A stretch of 64,000 bases of DNA from Cladorrhinum sp. PSN259 (GCA_033725935.1 MU867066.1:496001-560000); one strand, 5' to 3'; positions 46,291 to 57,888 are shown, counted from the first letter of the stretch. The notes: generated from the sequence alone by a model not told the origin. Numbers and translations: made by a program.

Positions 46291-47043
46291 CTAAGCAACA
46301 GCCCTCAAGTCGTCAACCACCACTCTCCCATCCGCCCCCGCCCCCTCAAAACACTCCCTCTCATGAACCTCCTCCCTCCACGTCTCCATTAAAGCATCAT
46401 CAACCCACTCTTTCACCCCATCCAACCCCTCAATCAACCCCAAATACTCCCTCCCTTTCTCTCCAAGATACCTATCCATACCGATATAGCTCTTAAACCT
46501 CAAAACAACTGGCGCAAAAAAAGCATCAACAGCCCCAAACTCGTTCCCTCCCAGAAACGGCCCTCCAAACGTTTCGAGTCCCTCCTCCCAGAGCTCACTG
46601 ACCCTCTTCAAATCTTTTTCTAGTCCCTCGCTAACCCGCTCAATCTTGATTCTCAAACCAACATTCATACCCATCTCCTCCCTCATGACCCCAAACCCGG
46701 CGTGCATCTCGGCCACCGCTGACCTGGCCCAGCATCTCGCTTTTTTATCTTTTGGGTAGATGGGTTTATCAGGGTACTGCTCAGCCAAGTACTCAACGAT
46801 AGCCAGTGATTCCCACAGAATGAATGGTTTTGTCTCGGAAGAAGAGTGAATATGAAGACAAGGGACGTGCGCAACGGGGGAGAACTCCTTCCACTGCGGC
46901 TGGCTGTACGAGCCAGGGATTATGGGGTGAAGGGATTCAACGAATGGGATTGAGAGTTGCTTGAGGAGCAGCCAGGGACGGAGGGACCAGGAGGAGTAGT
47001 TCTTGTTTGTTATGTGGAGGGTGTATGTATCTTCTGAAGCCAT
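46291..47043 (-). CDS. Glutathione S-transferase family protein
   Basis: An intronless gene of 250 residues from ATG 47043. The N-terminal thioredoxin-like domain starts YTLHITNKNYSSWSLRPWLLL, where the NYSSWSLR serine cluster supplies the likely glutathione-activating Ser. VPCLHI (cis-proline) and LWESLAIVEYLAEQYPD (the glutathione gamma-glutamyl site) follow. An all-helical C-terminal domain (GGNEFGAVDAFFAPVVLRF) completes the fold. The pattern matches a bacterial-like GST clade found in many fungi, not the Ure2 or GTT classes. Likely role: conjugation of glutathione to electrophiles; the substrate is unknown. The product is probably cytosolic, as no targeting signal is seen. Confidence 0.92.
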   Translation of the reverse strand: MASEDTYTLHITNKNYSSWSLRPWLLLKQLSIPFVESLHPIIPGSYSQPQWKEFSPVAHVPCLHIHSSSETKPFILWESLAIVEYLAEQYPDKPIYPKDKKARCWARSAVAEMHAGFGVMREEMGMNVGLRIKIERVSEGLEKDLKRVSELWEEGLETFGGPFLGGNEFGAVDAFFAPVVLRFKSYIGMDRYLGEKGREYLGLIEGLDGVKEWVDDALMETWREEVHERECFEGAGADGRVVVDDLRAVA

Positions 47044-47679
47044 TTTGGAAGGTTGTCTGTGTCTCGTGTGATTGACTGAAAGGGCTAAGTTGATTGGCTC
47101 GTGTGGTTGTTGGTATGTAGGTAATCAAATCGTAGAATAATCGGATGAAGAAGAGAGAAAGGGATAGTGACTCTTACTTGTACTTGAGTCATACTACATA
47201 CATGTACGGAATACACAGCTGGCAAATGTTTACTCATCCCCAACCCGCAATGCTACCCGTTATTGGAAGCTGTTTAAGCGACACACGCCCTGTGATTGAT
47301 CAGCTCCACCATACTGCCATCAGATATCAGCAACTCCATCTTAAATGTACGGAATAAGGCGTGTGTATGTGTTTGCATATGCCGGCATTAACTATGTAAT
47401 GTGCCGTATATTGTAAGTGTCGATTGTCTGCTGGCAGGTTGCAAGGGGGCAGCTTCGGTAAACACCAATGTGGGTGGCTTTCTAGTGGTTTGCTGCTTGT
47501 GATTTTATTCTCTGAGCCGGCCGTCAAGGTTGGTGGGGGAGGGGCAGCTGCAGCAGAATATGTCTCCCCACACCCGTTTCAGGAAGGCGGAGTCGCATGG
47601 CGAAATTCAATTACAGCGGAAAGATGGGATGGCTGCTGCAGGAACGCCCAGAACAGTGGTTCAACTCATTCAACTGACC
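47044..47679. promoter_or_regulatory. Divergent promoter between the GST gene and mrf1
   Basis: A 636-base interval. Upstream in-frame ATGs for the mrf1 frame exist (for example near 47560), but they would precede a sequence that does not look like a presequence. Confidence 0.4.
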
Positions 47680-49044
47680 ATGTTGGCGGCACCATGGGTG
47701 TGTCGAACCTGCGCGCAGTCGCTGAAGCGCGCTGGCTTTTCATCACAGTTTCTACGGAGAGCTAGCACAGGTAAGGTACTCTCATTCATGTTTACAATCT
47801 TTCTCAGAGGCCGGTATTGACTTGTCTGCCCAGCAGCCAAAGCCCCTTTCAGTCTCCCGCCAAAGCTCCTTGAACGCGCAAAGCTTCTAGCCGCCGAGCA
47901 CGATCAATTGAGCGCCAAACTCGCCGATGACTTTGATGCCAAGAAAGCAGAACGTCTGGGAGAGGTCTCCAGGGTGGCGACTGCATTCAAACAATATGAA
48001 AAGGCAAAGGCTGCTCTCTCCGAACTGGAGGGTCTCATGAAATCAAACGACGCCGAAATGCGAGAACTGGCCGAGGAGGACCTCAAAGACACCCACAGCC
48101 AGCTCGCCGACTCAAGTCTTGAGCTCTCAGTTTCCTTGACTCCCAAACACCCTTTTGCCGACATGCCATGCCTGATAGAGGTGGTTCCCGGTCCGGGCGG
48201 AACTGAAGGCCGCTTCTTTGCCGACACCGTGTTCAAAATGTACCAGCAATATTGCGAGAACAAGGGTTTCCGCTCACGGGTCGTCAAATATGAAAGCTCG
48301 GACAGCATTGGCGCAAAGGGGAGCGAAGGAGAGCTTGCGTTGCAAGAAGCTGTTCTCGAGGTCCTGGATGAAGGAGCGTATGCGCATTTCCGTGGCGAGG
48401 CAGGCATGCATCGTGTTCAGCGCGTACCCGCAACCGAGACAAAAGGACGGACACACACGAGCGCGGTAGCTGTTTGGGTTTTGCCTTCCTTCCCGGAGAA
48501 CGGCAGCTCCTCGGCTCAGTCAGAGTGGGAAAATCCTGAGAGCGACTTTTACGTCGACCCTACTGAGGTCAAGAGCGAAAAGATGAGAGCAAGCGGTGCT
48601 GGAGGACAGCACGTCAACAAGACAGAGTCAGCCATTCGGTTGACGCACGTTCCCACTGGCATTACTGTGAGTATGCAGGACTCTCGTTCGCAACACACGA
48701 ATCGAGAGAACGCATGGAAGCTTTTGAGGTCGAGAATCGCTCAGAAGAGGCGTGAGGAGAGAGAAGAGGTTGCAAGACAGTTGCGCAGCAGTGTTTTGGC
48801 ACAATCCCAGCTCACGCGCGGCGACAAAATCCGGACATACAACTACGGCCAAGACAGATGTACCGATCATCGGGCCATGATTGATTTGCACAACCTGCCA
48901 GATGTTCTCAGGGGTGGACCGACTCTTGGCAAGGTGATTGAAGCAGTTCACACTTATTTGACAGAGAGGGATATTCAGGCTCTGATCGCGGATGAAGAAG
49001 CCGCCGCCATTGCTGCCTCGAGCAAGAGCAAGAATGGCAAATGA
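47680..49044 (+). CDS. mrf1: Mitochondrial peptide chain release factor 1
   Basis: Two exons, 47680-47770 and 47834-49044, give 433 residues. The chosen ATG gives an Arg/Ser-rich presequence (MLAAPWVCRTCAQSLKRAGF) and the intron follows at RASTG. Downstream are the helical domain 1, the block LIEVVPGPGGTEGRFFADTV, RVQRVPATETKGRTHTSAVAV, and the catalytic motif GAGGQHVNKTESAIRLTH with GGQ at residues 287-289. The loop GGQ places a methylated Gln in the ribosomal peptidyl-transferase centre to hydrolyse peptidyl-tRNA at UAA/UAG in mitochondria. The lysine/serine-rich tail (SSKSKNGK) is normal for fungi. The gene converges with the hydrolase gene with 246 bases between stop codons. Confidence 0.95.
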
Positions 49045-49290
49045 GTTTTGACAATGAATATTTAGATTGTATTTATATTCGTACTGTAAGCTATACCCAA
49101 TCCAGTAAATACATTCAAGCGTCAAGTATCTGTGCGCTTATAATTGATCATGATATCGAACTGGTTAACAGAAGAAAGGATTGCATGAACTCTCAAAAGT
49201 TCAAGAGCTCCCCCAACTCCCTTTTATATTGCTTGTTTCTCGACTTATACAGTCCCAGTCCGTCCTTCAACACCCTCCTACCTCCGCCAT

Positions 49291-50213
49291 TTACAGAGGA
49301 GTAACCTTGACATTTTCCAAATTCTTGCTCTCAACCTTCCACCCAGCCTTTTCCGCGTCGGTCCCATCAGTAAAGAATTTGGAGGCCGTGGCGTTCCCTC
49401 TCAGCAGCCAATCGAAGTACGCAACGGCTGCCACGCCAAACTTGCCACCATCTTTGTCGCTGTATGTTCCTCCGTGTCCTACATTGAGGTTTCCCTTCCA
49501 GGATGGAACGCCAGCCGGCAGGAGCTTATAGTCCCTTTCTCCCTATTTTTTGGGGGGGTCCCCATCATCAGCCACTTGAACTCGAATCACTGTTAGGAGA
49601 GAGAAAAGGAGGCAATATAAAAACTTACATTAGCATAAGCGATATCACTTTCTCCGCCCAAGAAGTAAAACACGGGCTTCTCCAGGGTCTTGACGATCTT
49701 TTCGCTGTCGGAGACGCTCAGCAACCCGCTGTTGAAGATACCTATCGTCGACACCCTGCTGTCGTTCCACCCGGCGTTGTACGCCTCGACGCCGCCGCAC
49801 GACATCCCGGCCACTGCTATCCTGTCCTTTTGCAAGGAGGGATACTTGGCCTGGGCTTCGGGAGTGAACACCCAGTCGATTCCTTGCGTCATCAGTGATG
49901 CGGTCGTCTGACCGTTTCCGTTGGGCGTGCCCGAGGCGATGACGAAGATGCCGTGGGAGGCCAGTTGGGTTAGGAAGGGTCGGAAGGAGAGGCCGTTGGA
50001 GGAGCAGCCGCCGTTTCCCCACAGGAGGACCGGGAGCTTGGCGGACGAAGGGATCGTGTTGGGGAGGTAGATTGTGTGGGAGCCAAGGGAGGTGATGGTG
50101 GTGTAGGACGCTGGGGAGAAGGGGCCTGTTCCGCCCGACTGCTGACGGGGGGAGGATTGGTGGACTGGGGAGGCAGAGGCCCAAACGGCGAACAGAGCAG
50201 GGAGCAGATACAT
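49291..50213 (-). CDS. Secreted alpha/beta-hydrolase-like protein
   Basis: Two exons, 50213-49629 and 49542-49291, give 278 residues. The 86-base intron must use the distal TAG acceptor at 49543. The nearer CTAACAG would run straight into TGA and instead supplies the branch site. A short signal peptide is evident (MYLLPALFAVWASASPV). The catalytic pattern fits an alpha/beta hydrolase: WGNGGCSSNG (oxyanion loop region), the nucleophile elbow GMSCGG with Ser138, a possible acid in GGESDIAY (Asp190), and His218 in NVGHGGTYSD. One NDS site may be N-glycosylated. I have seen similar proteins in plant-associated and saprotrophic fungi, often named only as hypothetical or as alpha/beta hydrolases. 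The substrate, possibly an ester or polymer, cannot be assigned. Confidence 0.85.
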
Positions 50214-51627
50214 TGTTGTAGTTTGATTTGAGAAGATTGTATGAGGCGTTGGGATGATGCAGAGAGTGCGATATCAAGAGCATGGGAAACGGAGGAAATA
50301 TATATACTTGTTTGAGACCCAGATAATTGGGACGGCGGGTGCTCCGTTGTTTGATTAACTCGTATAAATTACATCTTGAGGAGTATGGGAAAGTCCACCA
50401 GTAACCAGATTCCGGGTTCTCATCTTGTTACTTGGCTATCTTCAAGATCTAGGTCGCGCAACAAATCTTGCAATGGCACAGGTGTGCTTCATTTGGGTTG
50501 TTTACGCCAAACCGCCCTAGATTGTTGTCGACTGGGTAAATACCCCTATTTCCCCTCTGATCGACTTTTGCCGGTGACGCTGAACCACGATTTCTGTTTC
50601 TCTCCGGCTGCTGGATCGGCAATCGTGACGGCTTCATAAATATTCTATAGACGGTCCAATAGAGTTTCATCATAGCTTGAAATCTTTCAACACATCAGAA
50701 TGTTCATCCCGTTGGTTTTGTCTGCTGGTCATCCGTCGCGAGCCCTAACCCTGCAAGGACGGACTATATAGTTCGGGAAGCTTGTCTTTGACCTCTCGAA
50801 CGATTAGATGCATTCCTTTTTTCATGACCAAGGTGTTCAAGTTATTTTTGATAGACGATAAACTATTTGCAATCCAACTCCTGACTTTAGGTCTTCAGCA
50901 TTCCGCATTCGAACCCAGAAGTGATGCTGGCTTTCTTGAAGTCTAAGAAGCCAAGGAAGTTAAAATGTTACGGGGTGACAACAGAATAATAAGACTTTTT
51001 AATGCTGAAAAAGATGTGCAGAAACAGATCTCCGGAAAAGAGTGGTGTTGCATGAATGTTTCATTTCGCAGAGTGGGTGTTTGGTTGAAAATCCCAGTGA
51101 CTTACACGTGAAATGGAAGCTTAAAGACCTCACGGCAATGGCGAAGCTTGTTCCTGGCCAATAGGAGGGCGTCCCCACCCTCCGGAACCTGGAACTGCCT
51201 GTGCTCTGTGGCACACTGTGGTTCTGTGCAACCGGCAGCCCAGCGTGCCGCAATTGCAACCTTTCGCGCCTCGCGTCCCGTTCACCTGCCTGTAAATTTG
51301 TTGACACACCAAGACCACCCATCTCGGGCAATTGTTGACACCACTTGCTATTGTTTCCCTCGACCCTCCACGTTGTCGCGACACCACCACACTCCTTATA
51401 CCACATCAAGAACCCTCGATTTCCCCCGATCTTCAAACACCCCTTGACCCCTTCAAGGATCAGCACACACACCGCACCCCGCTTACATACATACGCACTG
51501 GGTACACGACGGTGGAGGATGCTGGCGGATGTAGTAATACGGCCTGGGAATTGTATGCTGGGAACCCCAAGGGCGACGCGACACTAGCTACCTATAACCG
51601 CCTTGCCTCGACGACACAGTCGCCGTC
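50214..51627. promoter_or_regulatory. Divergent region: hydrolase promoter and kinesin-3 promoter/leader
   Basis: A 1.4-kb interval. A TATATATAC box lies at about 50300-50308, roughly 90 bases above the hydrolase start. The last 300 bases before the kinesin start are C-rich with CACACC and CCACCAC motifs, as in a long 5' leader. No gene is evident. Confidence 0.45.
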
Positions 51628-54600
51628 ATGGCCCCCGGCGTCGGCCCCGCGGGGGGAGGAAACATCAAGGTGGTGGTGAGATGTCGTCCCTTCAACAGCA
51701 GAGAACATGACCGAGGCGCAAAATGTATCGTGGAAATGAAAGAGAACCAGACGGTCCTGATGCCGCCCGACAGTCAGCCGGGAGGGAAACTACCAAAGGA
51801 CCATGGTCAGAAAGTGTTTGCCTTTGACAAGTCGTACTGGTCCTTTGACAAGAACGCACCCAACTATGCAGGCCAGCACAACCTCTTCGATGATCTGGGT
51901 CTGCCCCTTCTCGACAATGCCTTCCAGGGCTACAACAACTGTATTTTCGCCTACGGTCAGACTGGTTCCGGCAAGTCATACTCGATGATGGGATACGGAA
52001 AGGATGCGGGTATTATCCCCATGATTTGCCAGGACATGTTCAGGAGGATCAATGAAATGCAGCAGGACAAGAACCTACGATGTACGGTTGAGGTCTCTTA
52101 TCTCGAAATCTACAATGAACGAGTACGCGATCTGTTGAATCCGGCAAATAAAGGCAATCTGAAAGTCCGAGAGCATCCCTCGACGGGTCCATATGTCGAA
52201 GATCTGGCCAAGCTGGTCGTTGGAAGTTTCCAGGAAATCGAAAACCTCATGGACGAAGGAAACAAGGCGAGAACGGTGGCAGCAACCAACATGAACGAGA
52301 CCTCAAGTCGAAGTCACGCCGTGTTTACTCTCATGCTCACTCAGAAACGATTCGATCCAGAAACCAAGATGGAAATGGAAAAGGCTGCAAAAATCAGTCT
52401 GGTGGATCTTGCAGGTTCAGAAAGAGCAAACTCTACTGGCGCAACAGGTGCGCGGTTGAAGGAAGGTGCCGAGATCAACCGATCTCTCTCTACACTTGGT
52501 CGCGTTATTGCGGCGTTGGCAGATCTCTCAACCGGCAAAAAGAAAAAAGGTGCGGCAAGCCAGGTACCATATCGAGACTCCGTCTTGACGTGGCTACTAA
52601 AAGACTCGCTCGGAGGAAACAGCATGACAGCCATGATTGCAGCCATCAGTCCAGCCGATATCAACTACGACGAAACTCTCAGTACGCTTAGGTACGCAGA
52701 CTCTGCAAAGCGCATCAAGAACCACGCAGTTGTCAACGAAGACGCCAACGCCAGAATGATTCGCGAACTCAAAGAAGAGTTGGCCGTCCTGCGCAGCAAA
52801 CTTGGTGGCGGCGGTGGAGCCGGCGGTGCGGCAGTCCCGGTGGAAGAAGTATATGCCGAAGGCACGCCTTTGGAGCAGCAGATCGTCAGTATTACTCAGG
52901 CAGACGGTACGGTAAAGAAGGTCTCCAAGGCAGAAATTGCGGAGCAGCTCAACCAGAGCGAGAAGCTCCTGACGGATCTCAACCAAACTTGGGAGCAAAA
53001 GTTGGCCAAGACAGAGGAGATCCACAAGGAGAGAGAATCCGCCCTGGAAGAGTTGGGGATCAGCATCGAGAAGGGATTCATTGGGATGACCACGCCAAAG
53101 AAGATGCCTCATCTGGTAAACTTGTCAGATGACCCACTCCTGGCCGAGTGTCTCGTTTACAATTTGAAGCCGGGTATCACGACGGTCGGTAATGTCGAGT
53201 CGAACGCTGATCACCAGGCAAATATTCGTCTAAACGGGTCAAGGATTCTTCACGAGCACTGTGTCTTTGAGAACGCAGCAGACGGCACCGTTACCGTCAT
53301 CCCTAAAGAGGGTGCCGCAGTCATGGTCAACGGCAAGCGCGTCACAGAGCCCTATCAGTTGCACTCGGGATACAGAATCATTCTGGGAGACTTTCACATT
53401 TTCAGATTTAATCATCCATTAGAGGCCAGGGCAGAGAGAGCCGAACGTGCAGAACAAAGTCTCCTACGACAGTCAGTCACAGCCAGTCAACTACAAGCCC
53501 TTGAGAGGAACACTTCTCCCACCCCAACAAGACCAGGCCACGACCGAAACCTTAGCACGGTGGCCTCGGAGCTCAGTAGCCGGCCAGATTCGCCATCACC
53601 GTTTACCCGAAATCCAAGAGAGTCGGACTGGTCTTTTGCCCGCAGAGAAGCTGCTGGTGCCATTCTTGGAACTGACCAGAACCTTTCCAGCTTGACAGAT
53701 GAGGAGCTAAATGCATTGTTCGAAGAGGTGCAGCGAGCCCGAGCCGAGCGTGTTAACGTCCGGGAAGGTGACGAGGATATGGAGTCGATGGCATCTTATC
53801 CGATCAGAGAAAAGTATATGTCGACTGGCACCATTGACAACTTCTCTCTCGACACGGCCTTGACCATGCCTTCTACCCCTAAGCAGGGCGAAACGGAGGA
53901 AAAGCTACGTGAAATCCGCGAGGCGATGCAGATTCAGTTGGAAAAGCAGAAGGAGGAGTATATGGATCAGCTCAAGACTGCTGAGGCTGCAAATGTTGAG
54001 GTTGAAGAGATCAAACAGGAGAAGGCCAAGATGGAGGAGACGTTGATACAAATCAAGGCTGAGATGCAGAAGCAACTCGAGGTTCAACGACAAGAGTTTG
54101 AAAAGAAGATTGAGAAGCTTGACCCTCTTAAACGGCCAAAGCCAAAGCCCAAGCTGTCCGAAGAAGAGATTGAGCGAGCAAAGGTGGCCGTCAAACACTG
54201 GAGAAGCCGTCACTATGTGCAGATGGCCGAGGATGTGCTGCAACACGCCTCCACGCTTAAGGAGGCCCAGATCATGAGCCACGAGCTGGACGAGCACGTC
54301 GTCTTTCAGTTCACCGTGGTTGATATCGGCCACCTGCTGTGTTCGTCCTACGACATGGTCCTTAACGGGCTGACCGGCGAAGGAGAGGATATGGCCCTCG
54401 AAGACGCTCCGAAGCCATGTATCGGCGTCCGTGTCATTGATTATAAACACGGCGTCGTACATCTTTGGAGCATCGAGAAGCTGCATGACCGAGTCAGGAA
54501 GATGAGGCAGATGTATCAGTATTTGGACCAACCCGAGTACGCCCAGCATCTGAGTCTCGACAACCCGTTCATCGAGCAGTGTATGCCCCAGTATAGCCTT

Positions 54601-56973
54601 GTCGGCGAAGTCGATGTCCCGCTAAAGGCCGTCTTCGAGAGTCGAGTTCAGGACTTTACTCTTGATGTCTTTTCACCACACACTAATCACGCCATCGGCA
54701 TAATAAAGCTGGCACTGGAGCCATCCAGTGCCAGAGCACCAACCAATACGCTAAAGTTCAACATTGTTATGCACGAAATGGTGGGCTTTGCGGAGCGGGA
54801 GGGCACAGAGGTGCATGCCCAGCTCTTCATCCCTGGCATTTCGGAGGATGGCATTACCACCACCCAGATGATCAAGGACTTTGATGAGGGACCTATTCGT
54901 TTTGAGAGCGTCCATAGTATGAGCGTTCCATTATTTGCGCCCCCTGATACCGCAGTCAGAGTGGCAATATTCGCCAAGGTCTCTGCCATGCATCTTGACA
55001 AGCTCCTCAGCTGGGATGATATGAGAGACGCTGTACCTATTTCCCAAAGCAAGCCCAAGGCTCCAAGGATCAGCGAGTCTCACTTTTTAACCGAAGAGAA
55101 ACATGATCTCCTTGCCCGGGCACAAATTCTCGAGATGAATGAGGAGGGCAATTATGTCCCAGTTGAAGTGACCCAGACCAGTGAACTTGATAGCGGTACC
55201 TTTCAGCTTCACCAGGGTTTGCAACGGCGAATTTCCATCACGGTTACCCACAGCTCAGGAGATGCGTTGCCGTGGGATGATGTCGGCGTTATGCGCGTCA
55301 GAAAGGTGCAGCTTCTAGACAGCGCAGGCAAATCCCCCGACATGGGATCGTCCAGCCCAGATTTGACACTGAAACTGGCATCCAAACCGGTGTTTCGAAC
55401 CAATGCAAATGGCACCCGAAGCCTCACGATCGTGGGCCAATGGGACTCGAGTCTCCACAACTCCCTCCTGCTTGACCGGGTCACAGCAGACAAATACCGG
55501 GTGCAGATGACGGTGGCATGGGAGATCAGTTCCGAGAAGCTTGCGGAACCAATGAAGTTCTCCATGAAAGTTTGCGTTCAGATTGTGTCAAGATCTTTTA
55601 TCCGGCAAACTTCAATGTTTTCTTCGTTGTGGCAGAATGTGAGGATCGTACATTCCTCTACTGCCATTTTTACTTTGCAGATGCGTCCTGCCCCTATCAA
55701 ACGGGTGGGCGATTTATGGAGGATGAACAGCCAATATGACTACGTCAAGGGAGAAGAGCTTCTTACTGCCTGGACTCCTCGTGGCGTTTCGCTTGTGGCG
55801 GATTTTATCTCTTCGAAAAGAAAGAAGTTGATGATGTCTGAGCTCGCGGCTGTCCAAGGGTTTCTGAGGATGATTGGATACGAGGATGAAATAAATGGCC
55901 AGGCCAACGGTGTCAACGGCGTTGATGATGAAGAATTGCTTCCACCTCCTGCCAGCAGCGATACCGACTCCATTGCGGAACTTTTGAAGGATACCCCTGA
56001 AGACTCTGAAATGGCTTCCTCTCCTAGTCCTTCTCAACCTGTCGAGGAAGGGTCAGAGAACGACGCGACGCCAATACCGCCAACAGCAGAAGGAGAAACA
56101 CCTCTTACTCCGCCTCAACCTGAATACTCTGAGGGCCAGCTTCTGCTCCTCAATAAATGCCTGAAACTCTGGCAGCGCTACCCGGATTCAATCATGAAGA
56201 TTCTCTCTCCTGAAAATACCGACCCACCAGAGGACGGAATCTCATCAGATTTTGACGCGACCTCACAGCCTACCTTCGTGGCGACAGTTATTAGGGTCCC
56301 TAAGAACCCAAGTGTGCTCAAGGGCGGGTTCCTCCTCGTTCCCAACGCAGACTCTACCAAATGGGTGAAGCGCTTCGTGGAACTAAGGAGACCATACCTA
56401 CATATTCACAGCGTGGGTGACGGGGAAGAGGTCGCCATCGTCAGTCTCCGCAACGCACGCGTGGATAGTCAACCTGGTATTCTGGGCCTATTAAACTCTA
56501 ATCACGATTATGGACTGGACCATCAGAATGATAACCACCCTTCTACAAACGGGAACGGAAGTGCTTCCACACCGGCATCTTCATCCACCACTACCAGCAC
56601 TCTATCAAGAACAAGATCAACATCATCTTCCTCTGCCGTAATAGCAGGCGCAGCAGGGTATCTGAGTGCAATGTGGACACCCGCTCTGCCAAATTCTACT
56701 TCTGGAAGTGGGTCCGGGGGAGGAGGAGGTATCACCAGGTTGAGTGAACGGCTGCAGGCGGGGGTGTTTGCCATTTACGGGACGGATAACACTTGGTTGT
56801 TTGCTGCCAGGAGCGAGAAGGATAAGCTGGATTGGATATTTAGGATTGACCAAAGTTTTACTGCGGGAGGAAACTCGAATAATGCGAGCGTGGCGGGGAG
56901 TGTTATAGGTGGGAGTAGTAGTGTGACGGGTGGTGGTGGGAGTGGGACGGCTAGTCCTAGGATTGGTTGGTGA
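51628..56973 (+). CDS. Kinesin-3 motor (Unc104/KIF1A type)
   Basis: A single open frame of 1,781 residues without introns. The motor domain (about 8-370) has the P-loop GQTGSGKS (110-117), switch I NETSSRSHAVF and switch II LVDLAGSE. The family K-loop, GKKKKGAAS, is near residue 305. Coiled coil and an FHA domain follow (about 494-600: VNLSDDPLLAECLVYNL, GSRILHEHCVF). A second coiled coil lies near 770-840, then the KIF1B/DUF3694-type stalk (MRPAPIKRVGDLWRM). A C-terminal PH domain starts near 1560 (VLKGGFLLVPN) and ends with EKDKLDWIFRIDQSF. The PH domain is interrupted by a Ser/Thr/Gly-rich loop of about 100 residues. The protein moves vesicles and early endosomes along microtubules toward plus ends. 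In Neurospora the orthologue is called NKin2. Confidence 0.96.
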   Translation: MAPGVGPAGGGNIKVVVRCRPFNSREHDRGAKCIVEMKENQTVLMPPDSQPGGKLPKDHGQKVFAFDKSYWSFDKNAPNYAGQHNLFDDLGLPLLDNAFQGYNNCIFAYGQTGSGKSYSMMGYGKDAGIIPMICQDMFRRINEMQQDKNLRCTVEVSYLEIYNERVRDLLNPANKGNLKVREHPSTGPYVEDLAKLVVGSFQEIENLMDEGNKARTVAATNMNETSSRSHAVFTLMLTQKRFDPETKMEMEKAAKISLVDLAGSERANSTGATGARLKEGAEINRSLSTLGRVIAALADLSTGKKKKGAASQVPYRDSVLTWLLKDSLGGNSMTAMIAAISPADINYDETLSTLRYADSAKRIKNHAVVNEDANARMIRELKEELAVLRSKLGGGGGAGGAAVPVEEVYAEGTPLEQQIVSITQADGTVKKVSKAEIAEQLNQSEKLLTDLNQTWEQKLAKTEEIHKERESALEELGISIEKGFIGMTTPKKMPHLVNLSDDPLLAECLVYNLKPGITTVGNVESNADHQANIRLNGSRILHEHCVFENAADGTVTVIPKEGAAVMVNGKRVTEPYQLHSGYRIILGDFHIFRFNHPLEARAERAERAEQSLLRQSVTASQLQALERNTSPTPTRPGHDRNLSTVASELSSRPDSPSPFTRNPRESDWSFARREAAGAILGTDQNLSSLTDEELNALFEEVQRARAERVNVREGDEDMESMASYPIREKYMSTGTIDNFSLDTALTMPSTPKQGETEEKLREIREAMQIQLEKQKEEYMDQLKTAEAANVEVEEIKQEKAKMEETLIQIKAEMQKQLEVQRQEFEKKIEKLDPLKRPKPKPKLSEEEIERAKVAVKHWRSRHYVQMAEDVLQHASTLKEAQIMSHELDEHVVFQFTVVDIGHLLCSSYDMVLNGLTGEGEDMALEDAPKPCIGVRVIDYKHGVVHLWSIEKLHDRVRKMRQMYQYLDQPEYAQHLSLDNPFIEQCMPQYSLVGEVDVPLKAVFESRVQDFTLDVFSPHTNHAIGIIKLALEPSSARAPTNTLKFNIVMHEMVGFAEREGTEVHAQLFIPGISEDGITTTQMIKDFDEGPIRFESVHSMSVPLFAPPDTAVRVAIFAKVSAMHLDKLLSWDDMRDAVPISQSKPKAPRISESHFLTEEKHDLLARAQILEMNEEGNYVPVEVTQTSELDSGTFQLHQGLQRRISITVTHSSGDALPWDDVGVMRVRKVQLLDSAGKSPDMGSSSPDLTLKLASKPVFRTNANGTRSLTIVGQWDSSLHNSLLLDRVTADKYRVQMTVAWEISSEKLAEPMKFSMKVCVQIVSRSFIRQTSMFSSLWQNVRIVHSSTAIFTLQMRPAPIKRVGDLWRMNSQYDYVKGEELLTAWTPRGVSLVADFISSKRKKLMMSELAAVQGFLRMIGYEDEINGQANGVNGVDDEELLPPPASSDTDSIAELLKDTPEDSEMASSPSPSQPVEEGSENDATPIPPTAEGETPLTPPQPEYSEGQLLLLNKCLKLWQRYPDSIMKILSPENTDPPEDGISSDFDATSQPTFVATVIRVPKNPSVLKGGFLLVPNADSTKWVKRFVELRRPYLHIHSVGDGEEVAIVSLRNARVDSQPGILGLLNSNHDYGLDHQNDNHPSTNGNGSASTPASSSTTTSTLSRTRSTSSSSAVIAGAAGYLSAMWTPALPNSTSGSGSGGGGGITRLSERLQAGVFAIYGTDNTWLFAARSEKDKLDWIFRIDQSFTAGGNSNNASVAGSVIGGSSSVTGGGGSGTASPRIGW

Positions 56974-57888
56974 TTTTTACTCATTGCAAGAAGGAAAGCT
57001 ACATGTCAAGAAGATGAAAAGGGGTTTCAATGAGGAGGAAGAGAAAGGAATTAGATGGAGAAGGAAGAGGAGGAAGAGGGAAGAAAAGAATAGATAAATG
57101 GATACCCGGATTTTTTTTAAGAAGAAGGAGGAGGAAAGGCAAGGCAAGATTTTTTCTTTTTATAAAGGGGGACGACGTTTTTCGACTTTTATTTTTGTTT
57201 TGTTTATTTGATCACGAGACGTTTTAGAGAGATACACCCATACGCATAATAACATGCAACGTTCAAGATTCCTTGGTGGGAGGGAAAGGGGAGTGTGGAA
57301 GCGACGAGAGAGTGAGAAGGAGGTAGGGAAGGAAGGAAGGAATGAAAGAAAGGGGGAGTTATTTCAAGGATATGAAAGTTTGTTGGGAATTTCTACCTTG
57401 AGTACCTACCTACCTTGAATACCAATATTTGCAAGTTAGTCAAATGAAGCGAACGACGATGATCTTTTTCTTTTCTTTGTTCATCTACCATTTTTGTCCC
57501 TTCTTCTCTCCTCTCCTTCCCGTAGGTATACCCTCCGCCCCGCTCCGTTTCAATGCTGCTTGCAATATACACCATGTGTATGTAAGGTAGGAAGTACTGT
57601 AGTACAGAATCTGTACATACATGCATACATGCATCTGTGTGTGTGCATGTGATGTGCATGTGATGTGTATATGTCTCACCCCAACTTTCCAACTTTCCCA
57701 CTTTCCCACTTTGGTTTCGGTGGTATATGGATCCGTACCGAGGAAGATCTATCTCATTCACTTCTCATCTCACCCCCCCAGCCCCTTTCCCTCTCTCCTC
57801 AAAAAAAAAAAAAGAAAAGTTTTCAGCCATATTACACATCATCCACTCACTCAGCTGGTATCTACCTTCACAAGCCCCAGCCATGCAT

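Noticed and set aside
49588..49594. CTAACAG as the acceptor of the hydrolase intron
   Set aside because: It would place TGA as the first codon. The distal TAG at 49543 restores the conserved GERDY-type continuation.
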